From positions 6,662,772-6,726,771 of the forward strand of contig BDGG01000002.1 of assembly GCA_001949185.1 (NCBI GenBank): DNA of 64,000 nucleotides, read 5' to 3'. Position numbers and translations under genes: made by a program. This document shows positions 34,980 through 47,400 of the stretch, piece after piece (position 1 is the first letter of the stretch; each line of letters starts with the position of its first letter). Below the pieces are notes generated by a model. That model was not told where the DNA came from, made no database searches, and was given only the letters and a program-made list of their open reading frames with translations. This stretch comes from Ramazzottius varieornatus (Eukaryota > Tardigrada > Eutardigrada > Parachela > Ramazzottiidae).

Positions 34980-36163
34980 ATGGAAGTACAAAACCTACGG
35001 AAACAAAAAACGCTCAGGATCGAGAGAAACATCTCCAACGATTACCAACACGTGTACGGCAGACTTGTATTTAGAGCCTTGCACACTTTAGCGGGATTCC
35101 AATACGCAAGCGTCACAAAGGCCCCTGCAAGCACAGCATGCCTGTTATCTTGGCGAACGATTGTAGCAATAAGAAAACCCTTTTTCTAATGTACCGAGCC
35201 ATGAAATCCTGGATCGGGCCAGACTTACCGAAGAGTTGTTATCGAAACGTTCCAGAAATGGTCTTTTCAGTTTCTCTTCGTGCACCTCTTTCAGGTTTGT
35301 CCATGCTGCATCGACGTTCTCTACGGAAGGATCTTCTGTCAGGAACAGGGTTCGTTTAGCCACATCCTTCTTACCCAGAAAAACTGCGAAAAAACTTCAA
35401 GAGTCAAAACGATATAGTAATGATGCTATTATCGAAAAATGTGAAAATTTTCTGCCACTTAGATCACTGTATCACGATTCACGAGTCTTTTTCCAACCTA
35501 CATCCTAGGGTGACTTTCGTAGGGTCCGCTGGGTCTCCGCACCGGAAGCTGACGCGGAGTACATTCCACATCGTACCATATATGCTCCTTAAATAGAGGA
35601 ACCGAATGTATCAGCTAAGAACGGCAACGAGCAGCGAGATTGTAGTTCATTAGAGTGTAACGTAGAAGTAAAAACAAAGCACAGTATTGAAACCAGCAAT
35701 CCAAAAACCTTACTTCCAATATTCAAGACCGTCCTCCACTTCACTAATGTCGCGAGTTATTTCAGCGAAACGGGCTTCGTCCTGTGCATCTTCTTCCTCC
35801 GCAGCTCTTTGCAGCTCCCTTCAAGGTAACAGCAGGGTCAACCGTTTTGATATAAAAGTGGAGCCAACACCACGAACGGAATCATTGTCCGACTCACGTC
35901 AGCGTTTCATCCAGTCGTTTGAGTTTGTCACTTTGCTCCTTGTAAGTGAGCTTAAGTTCGTGCAGGTTGCTCTTTTGTTGATCTCTGTCGAAGCTCTTCC
36001 CTTCAACTGCACGTGTCAGGCTGCAGAATGCGGCGACTATTTTCGGATAGATGTCCGTTTCCTTTTCGCCAGCGGTATCTGTAGCTAACGTTGCTGGTGC
36101 ACCCCTACAACAAGACACTATTAGGCTGAAGTTGCTCGATGGACTCGGCCAGTATCCGATCAT
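34980..36163 (-). CDS. small coiled-coil protein, not recognised
   Basis: Minus-strand exons are seen at about 36163-35898, 35825-35711, 35395-35231 and possibly 35125-35050. They read FDRDQQKSNLHELKLTYKEQ, then ELQRAAEEEDAQDEARFAEI and ISEVEDGLEYWN, then FLGKKDVAKRTLFLTEDP. The splice phases fit across the first three. The protein is a heptad-like coiled coil followed by a small, possibly globular C-terminus. A TATATAA-like stretch lies around 36170-36178. The first residues are uncertain: either ATG at 36163 reads straight through, or an upstream exon supplies WDDRILAESIEQLQ. A kinetochore, centrosome or trafficking role would suit the architecture, but I recognise no family. Confidence 0.5.
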
Positions 36164-36179
36164 CCCACAGCTTTATATA

Positions 36180-36923
36180 CACTCAAGAAGACGGTGCAAC
36201 TGACATTTCAGCCATATTTGATCCGTTAAGCGACGTAGCCTGGGCGCAGGAAGCCAAACGACGACGTGAACACCACCAGCTTAGCTTGCTTTTATCGCGA
36301 AGCCTCCGATGAGATGATACTGATAGATGATGCCAGAAATACAGCTCCTGCTGTCTCCACCCTGCAGTCCTTTTCGATGATGCTGAACGGTAGGATAAGA
36401 TCCGAGATTCTAGAACAAGAGAAAAGAAGTTTGTTAACTTTGTTTCAAAGAAAAGAATTGTGTCTTGTTATGGATTTTAAATGTTTTTTTGGTTCTCTTG
36501 TCAGCTTGTGATGTCAGGCATTACTCACACAGTGACACATGCTGTCGTCTGCCGAGGACTGTACGATCAGCTGTTGGATGTGAAGGAAGTGGTTACGGTT
36601 GATTGTTGTTTGAGTCAAACTAGGAAAAAGCGGGTAACACATCCCGATATCATGACCCGATTTTTCGCAGTCCCCGTTCCTCCATTTTCTGATCTTCGGA
36701 TTCTGGAACGTGATTAGTTTGCTCTTACTGAACATTTTTGACACGCTCTCACAATCCAGATCTGTGGAGCACTGAAATTTTGTGCTTGGTGTTGGGAGCA
36801 ACTGCGCGAGATCCGGTTGATCGTTTTGCATCGTCTCGCCTGACGCCTTTTCTAGCAGGTTTCACCGAGTCGAGCAGAGGCACATATTCTCGTTCCTGAC
36901 CAACTACCGCATCCTGCTTAAAG
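36180..36923. other. intergenic region between divergent genes
   Basis: It separates the minus-strand coiled-coil gene from PCNA on the plus strand. No coding signal is seen; promoters of both genes are expected here. Confidence 0.5.
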
Positions 36924-38017
<1,094 letters not shown>

Positions 38018-38496
38018 GGATGTAGATTGCGTCGGTCTTCAGGTCAGTTAACGGCAGATGTCCGATGAATTCATTGCTATTCGTATAATTATCATCCCAG
38101 CTCAGTTCCAAGATCAGACGTTTTTCCCTCTAATGAGAATTTTACCGTGAGCTTACCTGTACTTTTGATTTTCTCCAAGTTTAGAGACCGGAAGCCTTTC
38201 TTCTCCGGAGATTTTGCCCCAACATAAGCCTACTACAGTACAGTTTTATTCGATAAAGAAACAGTTCATGACGCGCCGACGTTGAGTTATTAAAAAGAAT
38301 TGACCAGCGAAAATGCAGAGAGAAATAATATATTGGTCCCATTTCCGGTTGAGACTTGAAAAGATATTGGCACGGAAAAACAGGATACTTGGTGACGATT
38401 TTCATAATAGAAAATTGGAAATATATTTTGAGTATCCATTGGAGTTCAGACTGGTCGTCGTTTGACTTCTCACTTCCGAATCTAGAAACGTCAAGT
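38018..38496. other. convergent 3' flanks of PCNA and caveolin
   Basis: Between two genes that face each other. No coding signal is seen; both 3' untranslated regions must lie here. Confidence 0.5.
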
Positions 38497-40342
38497 TTAG
38501 GCTGTGACGAAGCCGCCACTCGCGTTGGTGCTGTCTGGTACTCTGGGGTTCATGGTGTTGGTTCCAACGGCACGGTACTCGCCTTGGGTCATACGGATGC
38601 CTCCGAAGCAGCGTCCAACAGAGTCGAAGATGGGATCTAACAGTTCGCGGAAGATGACGGTCCACAGCTGGTGATGAAAACAGCGTAAGATTACAACCCT
38701 GCTAATTGATTTCTATCTTGGAGTTCCGATAGCTAAAATTATCAAAGTGTTGGGTTTTGCCGTAGAGACTTACTCGACCAATCCAGAAGAAGACAAGCGA
38801 GAAGATCTTGAAGAACGGAGTGAACAGGAAGTTGTTGAATGCGGTCACCAGCGCAAAGATAAGACCTGTGGAACAGTTAGTCATTAGCTAATCGCCTAAT
38901 CGCGAAGAGCCTATGAGAATCGAAATGACTTGTTCACAAAATAATCAACAGACTGCATGCATTTTTTAGTGGCTCCAACTTACCCCAGACGATGGCCAAA
39001 GGCCAGGCGAAGATCGCAACGAGGAATCGGTATACCCAAATCTACAACAGCAGAAAAAAACATCTGGACGATAGGTAAGGATAACGATAACTTTCAAGGA
39101 AACATTGTCTGTACCTTGGTAAAGGAGAAGGAAGCGAATGCCCCTTTCCAGGTTCCCTCAAAGCTATGAGCAGCCGGTGTTTCGGCCAGAACGTCGTCGA
39201 ACATGATCTGCAACGGGAAAGAAAGACTATCGTATCGCCCCGCAGTTCAGTCACACGACACTCACACTTAGCGTTTGTCTAAAATACTATTCACAACTCG
39301 TATCACCTAATGAATCTTGTGGTTCTTAGATCAAGTTCCTACAGGGAAGTGAGAAGCGTGAGGAGAAACAGGTCGTGGGAATTGTCGAATCTTCGAAATG
39401 TCCACACGGCCCCACTACCAGCGGACCACAGTCCATGCGACTCGATGATGGCAAGTTTGCATTATTGATGTCTTGTTTATTATCGACCCAAATGGACAAG
39501 TTCCCGATGGACTGGACATACGCGGCACATTTCTCAGTGGGGTAAACAATATCATTTCAGATAAGAAACCTGGCCATTTCCGCCGCCGCGTGGTCTCGTG
39601 ACCGTGTGGACAGCAAAGCTTGGAGGTAAATGGCCATGTGCTCGAGCATTAGATGCCACGCTCGAAGTAACTTTGACATATTTCAGAGATAGTTTACGTT
39701 TACGTTATTGATATAGCAAAATCCCAATGATGTGGTCACAGATGGATCTGGCTGTCACTTTTAACGACTTGAAAATAAATATAGGTCAACTTCTAGACCA
39801 AAAAAGGTCATCAGTTTATTTCTAAAATTGAACCGACTGGAAAATAATCAGATTTTCTGTCTGATTATGTCGGTTGAGACGTGGGCAAGTGCCTTTGAGC
39901 CAGATCGCTTATCCGAGTGGCGCGCACCTTCAGCACCTAACAGCGGAAACGTGCGCCACTTGAGACAATGCGCCGGTTCAATCCATTCATCTACGTCTCA
40001 AATTTTTCTTGATTTTATTTTGTCCGGGAGACTTACGTGGACTTGCCCGTTGATATGTTTCTCGTCACGGTCATACAAGTTGAGCCCGGTGGTCCAGGAC
40101 TCATCGCGCTGGGTCTTCTTGGCCTTCTCGACCTTGTGGCTGGTGGTAGTTTCCGTCAGAACCTGAATGGTGTCGCGCTGACCAGCTTGACCACCGTCGG
40201 CTGCAGTGACGACGGGGACGTCGGCATCGCGCAGTTCGATGTGCTCGACGTGCTCCTCCATCTTGGGCTTGGTGTATTCGAACTCGTTCTCGATGGTCAT
40301 CTTATGGACAGGGTCGAGGAGGGGTTGAACGGTAGTGTCCAT
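38497..40342 (-). CDS. caveolin
   Basis: Five exons (40037-40342, 39115-39207, 38984-39041, 38774-38865, 38497-38667) join in frame to 239 residues. Caveolin marks: LNLYDRDEKHINGQVH before the core; MFDDVLAETPAAHSFEG in place of the FEDVIAEP signature; the scaffolding domain GTWKGAFASFSFTKIWVYRF; the intramembrane hairpin (LVAIFAWPLAIVWGLIFALV); and a C-terminal membrane segment (LLDPIFDSVGRCFGGIR). Caveolins are hairpin membrane proteins that oligomerise and shape membrane domains. The N-terminus of about 100 residues is longer and more charged than in mammals. Only one cysteine (GRCFGG) is seen near where three palmitoylated cysteines occur in mammals. Intron 1 holds a family A repeat. Confidence 0.93.
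39880..39980. repeat. family A inverted repeat, caveolin intron 1
   Basis: The core is GAGTGGCGCGCACC ... AACGTGCGCCACTTGAG. Outer arms GCAAGTGCCTTTGAGCC and GCGCCGGTTCAATCC are weak. Confidence 0.65.
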
Positions 40343-42131
40343 CTGGAAAACGAATATAATTCAGAAAGCTCGAAAATTGCTTTGATAAAGACACGTTTCG
40401 TTCCTTGTCAAACAAATACTTGTCGTGTTGGGCAGATGTTTGACGAATTGATTTGCATCTGTAGTACAGAAACCAGAAAGCCTGGAAGGCTTGTCAAATT
40501 GATAGATTTATGACTACAGGTTTTCTTCTGTCTTCCTAGACAGACAGGATCACTTTCCTGCTGGACAAACATCAAGACAGCAACATATTTCACACCTGAT
40601 GGAAATCTCAGGAATGCAGCGCGTCAGGCTGAGCAAACCTCCCAACCGAGATAAGTGCGTAATTAAGTTAGGTCCTTTCAACCAACAAGTTATTATACCT
40701 AATTTCTTCACACTTTCTATTTGGCTTGATCATTCAAAAAAGCATTTTCTCTGCTCGCATTAAATTTTTAAGATTGAATCAAGAAACTGAAGTAAGGAGA
40801 ATTTTGGTAGGAACTTAGTACTGGTCTTTCAGCATTGAAATCTTACCTTTGTGGGAACGGTGATATCAAGAAGATAGCTTCCAGAAGATTCAGGTCAGAG
40901 TAGCCCAAAATTTTGGAGAAGGTTCACAGTTGTGGAAATTGAGCGTGCTCTATGTGATGTGAATCGATGGTTATGCGCTTGACCAGATGCAAGAGTGCCA
41001 CTTTCAATAATGGCGTGCGGAATCTGTCAAGGCAAGCAGTACAAAGGGCGTTTGACTGGTCCAAGCGAGCGGCTAAAGCATGGAGGAGTAATCGTCCCTT
41101 CTATTTTGATCTTGTTTGTGTATAGAGAAGGCAGAGCCGCGCGCAAATTCCTGCTGGACTCCTGCATCACGCATGGTGGCCCGACAGAGTGCTCTTATAT
41201 GGTTTTGGTCAGAGGGAGTAGGCAGGGGAACAGCAGAGGTACGATCAAAATGGCGTGTATCCCTTCCTGGTCTTCCTAATGGTTCTGTTTGGACTGGCTG
41301 AAACTGGCCTTGCAGTTCTCGCGCAGCTTCGGTGTGGCAGCGGCCATCAAACGCCGCATCTTCTCCATGTTGAGCGGCGTTGCGAGAGATATCTGAGCTC
41401 GCGAGGCCGAATCCGGGAGAAGTAATATGAGAACCAAAGGACGAAATTGATCCCTTCTTTAAAAATTGGTTTAAATAGCGTGATCAACCATGATAAAATC
41501 CGTCGTGAAGCTTGGGATGTTTGAAATAGTGAGGGACGCTGTCGGCAAAGCTGCCGAGTTACGACGTCGACTTATCATCAGGCCATCATACGGAATGACG
41601 CAGTCCAGTGAAAGGCGCTCAAGAATTAACAGATAGCGAATTATTTTTGACTGAAGGAACATGGCTTCGATAATTCCGTGTGAGAGAAACTTGAACTTTC
41701 TAGAGGATTTTTAAGGTCCGTCTGAAAATAGAAATTTAGCTACAAGATTCACAATACGGTGAAGCTTTCTTGTTGGTTCACGGGAAGGGGTTTCTGTGAT
41801 CGGGATGGGTGTTCCTGTTATGGGTGGATTGTGAACGTCCAAACTCAATTATCTTTCTCTGAAAAATCGCTAAAAATCATTTGCGCTTTTCATTACAACA
41901 TGAAAATGCGTTCAACTGTTTACAAAGCAGCACGCGAAGGACGAAGACATATTATCAAGCTTTTTCAATAGCCCGAGGCTTTGTGGCGGTGACGGTCGAA
42001 GGTTCCTGGTACACGGGAGAGCAGGTGATTATCCTCGAATGTCGCACTACGGGATACAACCTTCGACTAATGCAGAAATTCTTTGGACAAGTTTGCAGTG
42101 CTTCATTGTCAGCCTAATTTTTCGTTTTAGC
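40343..42131. other. intergenic region, no supported gene
   Basis: Upstream of caveolin and of the truncated receptor-cyclase copy. Frames near 40995-41300 overlap in two registers and lack motifs. Confidence 0.45.
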
Positions 42132-43154
42132 ATGACTTCACTAGTTTCGACATTTGTGTCGATTGGGTTGTTGTTGTTGACAGGGTACGGAAGATGCTTG
42201 GAACGGATAAAGATAGTCAAAGTGTCCGTGTGGGAAGAAACGGCGGACTTCGGGTCCTTCAAGTCAGGTCCCGTCATAGACCTGGGTGTCGAGTACCTTC
42301 ACCGCCACTTCGACAATCTACGCTTCACCAGCGTCATTTCTGCACCAAAGACCATAACAACCTGCGACCTGATGGAACGCCGAGCTGCTTACATCACAAC
42401 ACGGTATTACTTCGAGTCTGGTGGACGAGACTCCATCATGGCTTTCTTCGGACCAGGTGGGGTCATGTTCCAACTTTCGGTATATTGTATAGGCTAACAT
42501 GATTTCCCCGCAGGTTGCTCCGGCGGACTGAACTCTGTAGCGCTTCTTTCACGAGGTACTTCAACACACAAACTTCCGTTTTACATTTCCATACTCTGCG
42601 TAAAAGGGTTTTCCAGGATGGGAGTTTTCTTTTCCAGGATGGAATGTGCCTGTATTTTCCAAGTAAGACTTGTCTTCTGTTGCAGTTCCGATCAGTCAGA
42701 ATTTTCCTGACAGTATTTGAAAGATGGGCAAACAAAACGGACAAGATTGTGATTTTGTGCGGCGCAAGTTTTCATTGTCGTTGCCACTTGAGAAAGCAAT
42801 CTTGTCCATTCCGTTTACCCATCTCCTTGTTTCCCCGTTTTCCTTGTTTTAGTTTTGGGACCGACGACGCGTATTCGTTCGAGACTTTTTCGATCTTGAC
42901 CAGGGTATCGCCTTACTTGCCGCTCAACCTGTACAATTTTGTTTCCTCCGTACACCAGTACTTCGGTTGGACGACCGTCGCAATGGTTTGTGAACAACTT
43001 CCTATCAGCTCAAGCGGCGCGTACCCAGACTGTACCCGAATGTACAACCACATGGTCAGCCACGGGTTTGACACCAAAAGAGCCAACTTGGAGTCCAACG
43101 AGACAGACTCTAACCTCGTGCAAGTCCTTCGACGAATACGGAACTTTTCCAGAG
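42132..43154 (+). pseudogene. truncated receptor guanylyl cyclase copy (extracellular part only)
   Basis: Four exons (42132-42456, 42514-42555, 42638-42662, 42853-43154) join in frame to about 231 codons. A signal peptide (LVSTFVSIGLLLLTGYGRC) is followed by the ANF-receptor ligand-binding fold: ITTCDLMERRAAYITTRYYF, MAFFGPG, CSGGLNSVALLSR, GWNVPVFS, ILTRVSPYLPLNLYNFV. Exon order and phases parallel the complete cyclase gene 1.3 kb downstream, so it is a tandem partial duplicate. After RNFSRG and a GT donor no further homologous exon appears: the membrane segment, kinase-like and cyclase domains are missing. It is either a pseudogene or a soluble ligand-binding decoy. The exons have no stops, which leaves the decoy possible. 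A family A repeat sits in its third intron. Confidence 0.6.
42723..42823. repeat. family A inverted repeat, well-preserved copy
   Basis: Left arm GATGGGCAAACAAAACGGAC and right arm GTCCATTCCGTTTACCCATC pair, as do GACAAGATTG and CAATCTTGTC inside them. About 101 bases within a 190-base intron. The inner GGCGCAAG ... TTGCCACTT is worn. Confidence 0.8.
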
Positions 43155-44451
43155 GTAATACAGTAAGGTACTGTATTTTGAGACATAGCAAAACACGGTA
43201 ACACCGGTAGATGACTGATAGCGTTCCCATGATAGCCGTCGATTGCTTAGAGCTCTACAGCCTGTGTGGTGGTTCTCGCCCTCTTGAACGGAGCGACGAA
43301 CCAGTCAGACAACTGCAGCACTCTGGACACATAGAGTCTATAGCCCATTCATCAGTACCACTAAGGGCTGATGGTGTTCTCACGATGACCGTCCGCTGCT
43401 TGATGTGTTACAGCGCAAGCTGTATTCGTGCTTCCCTCGACCGGAGCTCCAGGAACATAGCGTACATTGAAGCTCTCAGGACTCATCATTATTATAGAAA
43501 TGTGACCCAGGAAATAGTGTTAGGGATGTTAGGACCTGCTGTTTCAATTAGAAAAGTACAGATTAGAAAACAGTCTTTTCGAGTTGCGAATGGAAACCCG
43601 AGATGATACATCGCGGGCCACACGGCAGTACTGTCAATAGCTGACAGGGTGTCCTCATGATGAGATGGATTCCTACGAGTTCTGCAGCGCAAGTGCTGCT
43701 GTTTGCTCTCTTGAACGAGACGAACACCAGCACATACTCCTGCAATGCTCCGGAATCACATTACAAAGAAAAATATCCAGGATCTGGTGCCAGCAGTTTT
43801 ATGTCTACAAAATTAATAGAAATATCAAGAACAAAAATATAGGAGTCTTTAGCGGTTGCAGATGGATGAGAGCCTCGCCAGGTGGAGGATGAATCACCTA
43901 TTCGAAGCAAAATTATGTGAAACTAAGCCAGGAGGGATTCTACCCGAGCAGGGTGCGTGTCTATCGGTTGATTCTCGATTAAGTATTATCGGGGGCTTAC
44001 ATAGCTGCTGTTTTCGCTGTGTTTGTCTCAACAGTGAAGCTAGGTGCCACATGATCATCGACCGCAAATGGTAAGCACCTTTCGCTTGGGCTGCTCCTCT
44101 TCCTTTCGTCCAGAGGTTGTATTGTATGAAAACAGGAAGCTGTAGCAAGGTCGTGTAAGCTGATTAAACTGGCCGTCGAGAGATGTAAGGTGGGGCTGGC
44201 GGCTATTCAGCGATCGAGTACCTGTTATGGAGCATCCCTTTGACTGTCTGTGATATGAGGGCGGAAAAATCAATTTTTACCTCTTGTCAGGCAGGAATTA
44301 CCTTGTCGAACCTTTTCATCGATTTTTGAGGGACCCTGCTGCTCTTTTTCTCGTGGCTTCTTTCTTCACACAAGTAAACGTAGATCGTGGAACCTTTCAG
44401 TCTCTCCCTTTCTAGAAGGCCGTCTTGCGATCGTGCAGCTACAACAACAAA
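43155..44451. other. decayed spacer with imperfect tandem repeats
   Basis: Three diverged repeats (about 43208-43290, 43369-43450, 43640-43725) share GATGGxGTxCTCAxGATG and CTCTTGAACG-like blocks. No complete exon is recognised. The promoter of the complete cyclase gene probably lies at the right end. Confidence 0.4.
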
Positions 44452-47400
44452 ATGGCCGCTAGTCCAGGTGGGAAAGCCTCGTTGGCCATCCTAGGCTTGA
44501 TTCTTCTGTCTGGAACTGCCTTTGCGCTAGTCGACATTGCCCTCATAGAATTCGTGCTATGGGGAGACAAAACGACCACCAGTCTGGCTGTTTCGGGAGC
44601 CTTCTTCGACATTGGCGAAGCTGAATTAATCCAGATGTACGGCGACAAGATGAACTTCTCTCGGGTGCGAATCTTCGACCGGAACGTCACCACATGCGAC
44701 ATGATGGACCAGAAAGCCACCTTCTGGGCAACGCGATACTTTTATCGCGAAGCTGAAGGAAACCCTGTCATGGGCATGTTCGGACCTGGTACGCATCAAT
44801 CCGTCCAAGATTTTGTTCTGGTGACAGCAGTGTGAATATATGGAATATTATTTCTCCAGGTTGCCCAACCGCCGCTGCTTCCGTTGGACACTTGGCTCGA
44901 GGTCAGTACGGAAGAACTTCGTTGTCTACTCGTAGGGTTAGCGCATGATGTTGTGTTGTGATATTACTCCATTGTTTTCACAGCATGGAACAAGGTGATG
45001 GCGATAACGTAAGTGCAGCCAAACCGGGAGTGAAATATGCTTATCTAGCTAGTTGATTAATACTGTCACGCATTGCAGGATTGCCGGGGACCCAGCGGTC
45101 ACGAACAAGAAGCGCTATCCAACGCTGACTCGTCTATCTCCCTACATCCAAGAGGACCTCAACATGTTCGTGTTCAAGCTCCTCAACCAGTACTCCTACA
45201 GTACTGTCGGTATTCTCTGCGACGACGCGAACGATGTCTTGCAGGTAAAAGGGCAAGCGGAAGATTCTTCGCAGAAGCCCTGTTGACCTTTGTGTCTCTC
45301 CCTCCTTGGTAGATCTACGTTCCTATGTGCACGGCCCTCTTCGATACGCTACGGCTGCAGTTCAACGTGACTGCCAGTCGATTTTACGTCAATGCCAGCG
45401 ACACCACCAACGTCAAGCATTACCTTGATGAAATCAAATCCATTGCAAGAGGTGGGTAGGGAAGAGATGCGCTTGTTGATCAGGAGTGGGATGTGCAGGC
45501 CTGGTCTAAGGCATGACCTTTCGCTGGCAGAGTCCATTAGACAGATGAGACATGGCAATTAATTGACGAGGGTGTCAGATGTGATTAAGGTCTTCGTCGA
45601 GCAGCACGAACACTTAACAAGCCGCACCGGAAATGTGGTGAGATGTATATAGCTGCGCGAGGTTCTCCAGCCGTACTTTACTTAGCAGATAAAATTAATT
45701 TCGAACCGTTACGTATATGGTTAAGAACATTATCAAAACCAGATGAACCTCCTGGTAGCGTTAAGTGCATTTTGACAGGAAATTCTCTGTAATTTGACCT
45801 GACTTCAACCAATGAAAGACTGCCAAACAGTACTCGGTGCAAGAATTTTATTTTCTAATGTTCTTTGCCATTTCCAGTTGTGATCATCATTGCTTACGGA
45901 AGTCGCATTCGACCAATCATGGTTAGTCAGTAGGCTTTCGATATTCCGAAATTTTTGCTGTAAATTCGATTTCGAAATCGGACTAACGGACTTTTTGTTT
46001 ACAGTTGAACGCACTGGATCAGGGCATGACAAACGGCGAATACGTGAGTTCTCACATATAGGACTTCGTAAAGATAACCCGGTGTCATTGCTGATTTTTT
46101 TCCCTGTGCACGTATAGGTCTACTTCACCTTCGAGCTGTACCCCAGTGCTAATTTCTTCGGTAACATGTCGTGGTACACGAACAATGTGGATGGAAGGGA
46201 TGAGGTATGCTTGTCTGAGCAATATGGCACCTACCTGCCCTTCCGCCAGCCGATGCCGATCGACTATAGGCATTTTGCAAACCTCAATGGGCAAATAAAC
46301 AACAGTATTACTTTACAGGACGCCAAACTGGCTTATCGATCGCTCTTCGTCATCTCTTTGCGCAACGATGTGACCGCCGAGTACAACAACTTCACGGAAC
46401 GAATCAAGAAGGTGTCTGCCGAGCGCTACGGCTACACTTACGCGCCTAATGAAGAGGTGAGCCTTCCATTATCTTTTTACCGCTCACTTGACTGTTAATT
46501 CTGCTCCGCGAATCATCATCTATACTGCCGTGATCTTCTTTGCAGGTCAACCCATTTGCTGTTGCTTACTACTTTGCTTTGCACATGTATGGAGAGGTAA
46601 GCCTTACAAGGAGACAGTTTCGTAGCTGGTTTGCGGTCTTCGTAACGATGTGACTTGGACGTCGGTAAATGACTTCAACATCGCACGTGTTTATTCTTAC
46701 TGGCTGACAGTGTGCGCCATTCAGGATTGCGATCATGTCAGTTCGTTGGCGGAGGTCCCACTTCTCGAAGTGACATGAAAATTGCGTGCGAGTTTTGTAG
46801 GCTATGGTGGCACTTCTTGATCTTTGTAGGTTTTAAACATTACGATCTCCAACGGCGGGAATCCAATGGACGGTGTGGCGCTGAGCAGGCTGATGTGGAA
46901 TCGAACCTTCACCATCTTGGGCAAGACGATCAAGATCAATGCCAACGGTGACCGTGAATCGGACTGGGCTCTCCAGCAAATGAGTCCCGAAGGGCGTTTC
47001 CGAGTAAGTGGATAAACATTAGATCTCCCTCGAATGAGTTCGATACTGGTGATTGAACGGTGGTGGTATTCTTGCAGGCCGTAATGGAGTACAGTGCGAG
47101 CAACCAGACCCTCTTCAAGAGCAAGCGCACCTCGGACGGGCACACCCGAGATATTGTGTGGTACAACCGCGACTCTCCTCCACCCAACGAACCTCGTTGT
47201 GGTTATCGCGGAATCAAGCAAGAGTGCGAAAACGGTACGGACCAACACAACAGTCATGACAGTAATTTTCATCTAGTTAGGAACACATGTGAAGATGGGT
47301 GATTTCTCATACAGAGCAACGTCGCATCCTCGCTATCGCTCTTAGCTCGGTCGTCGGCTTGGTTTTCATCTGTGCCATTGCCACTCTCCTGATTTACCGG

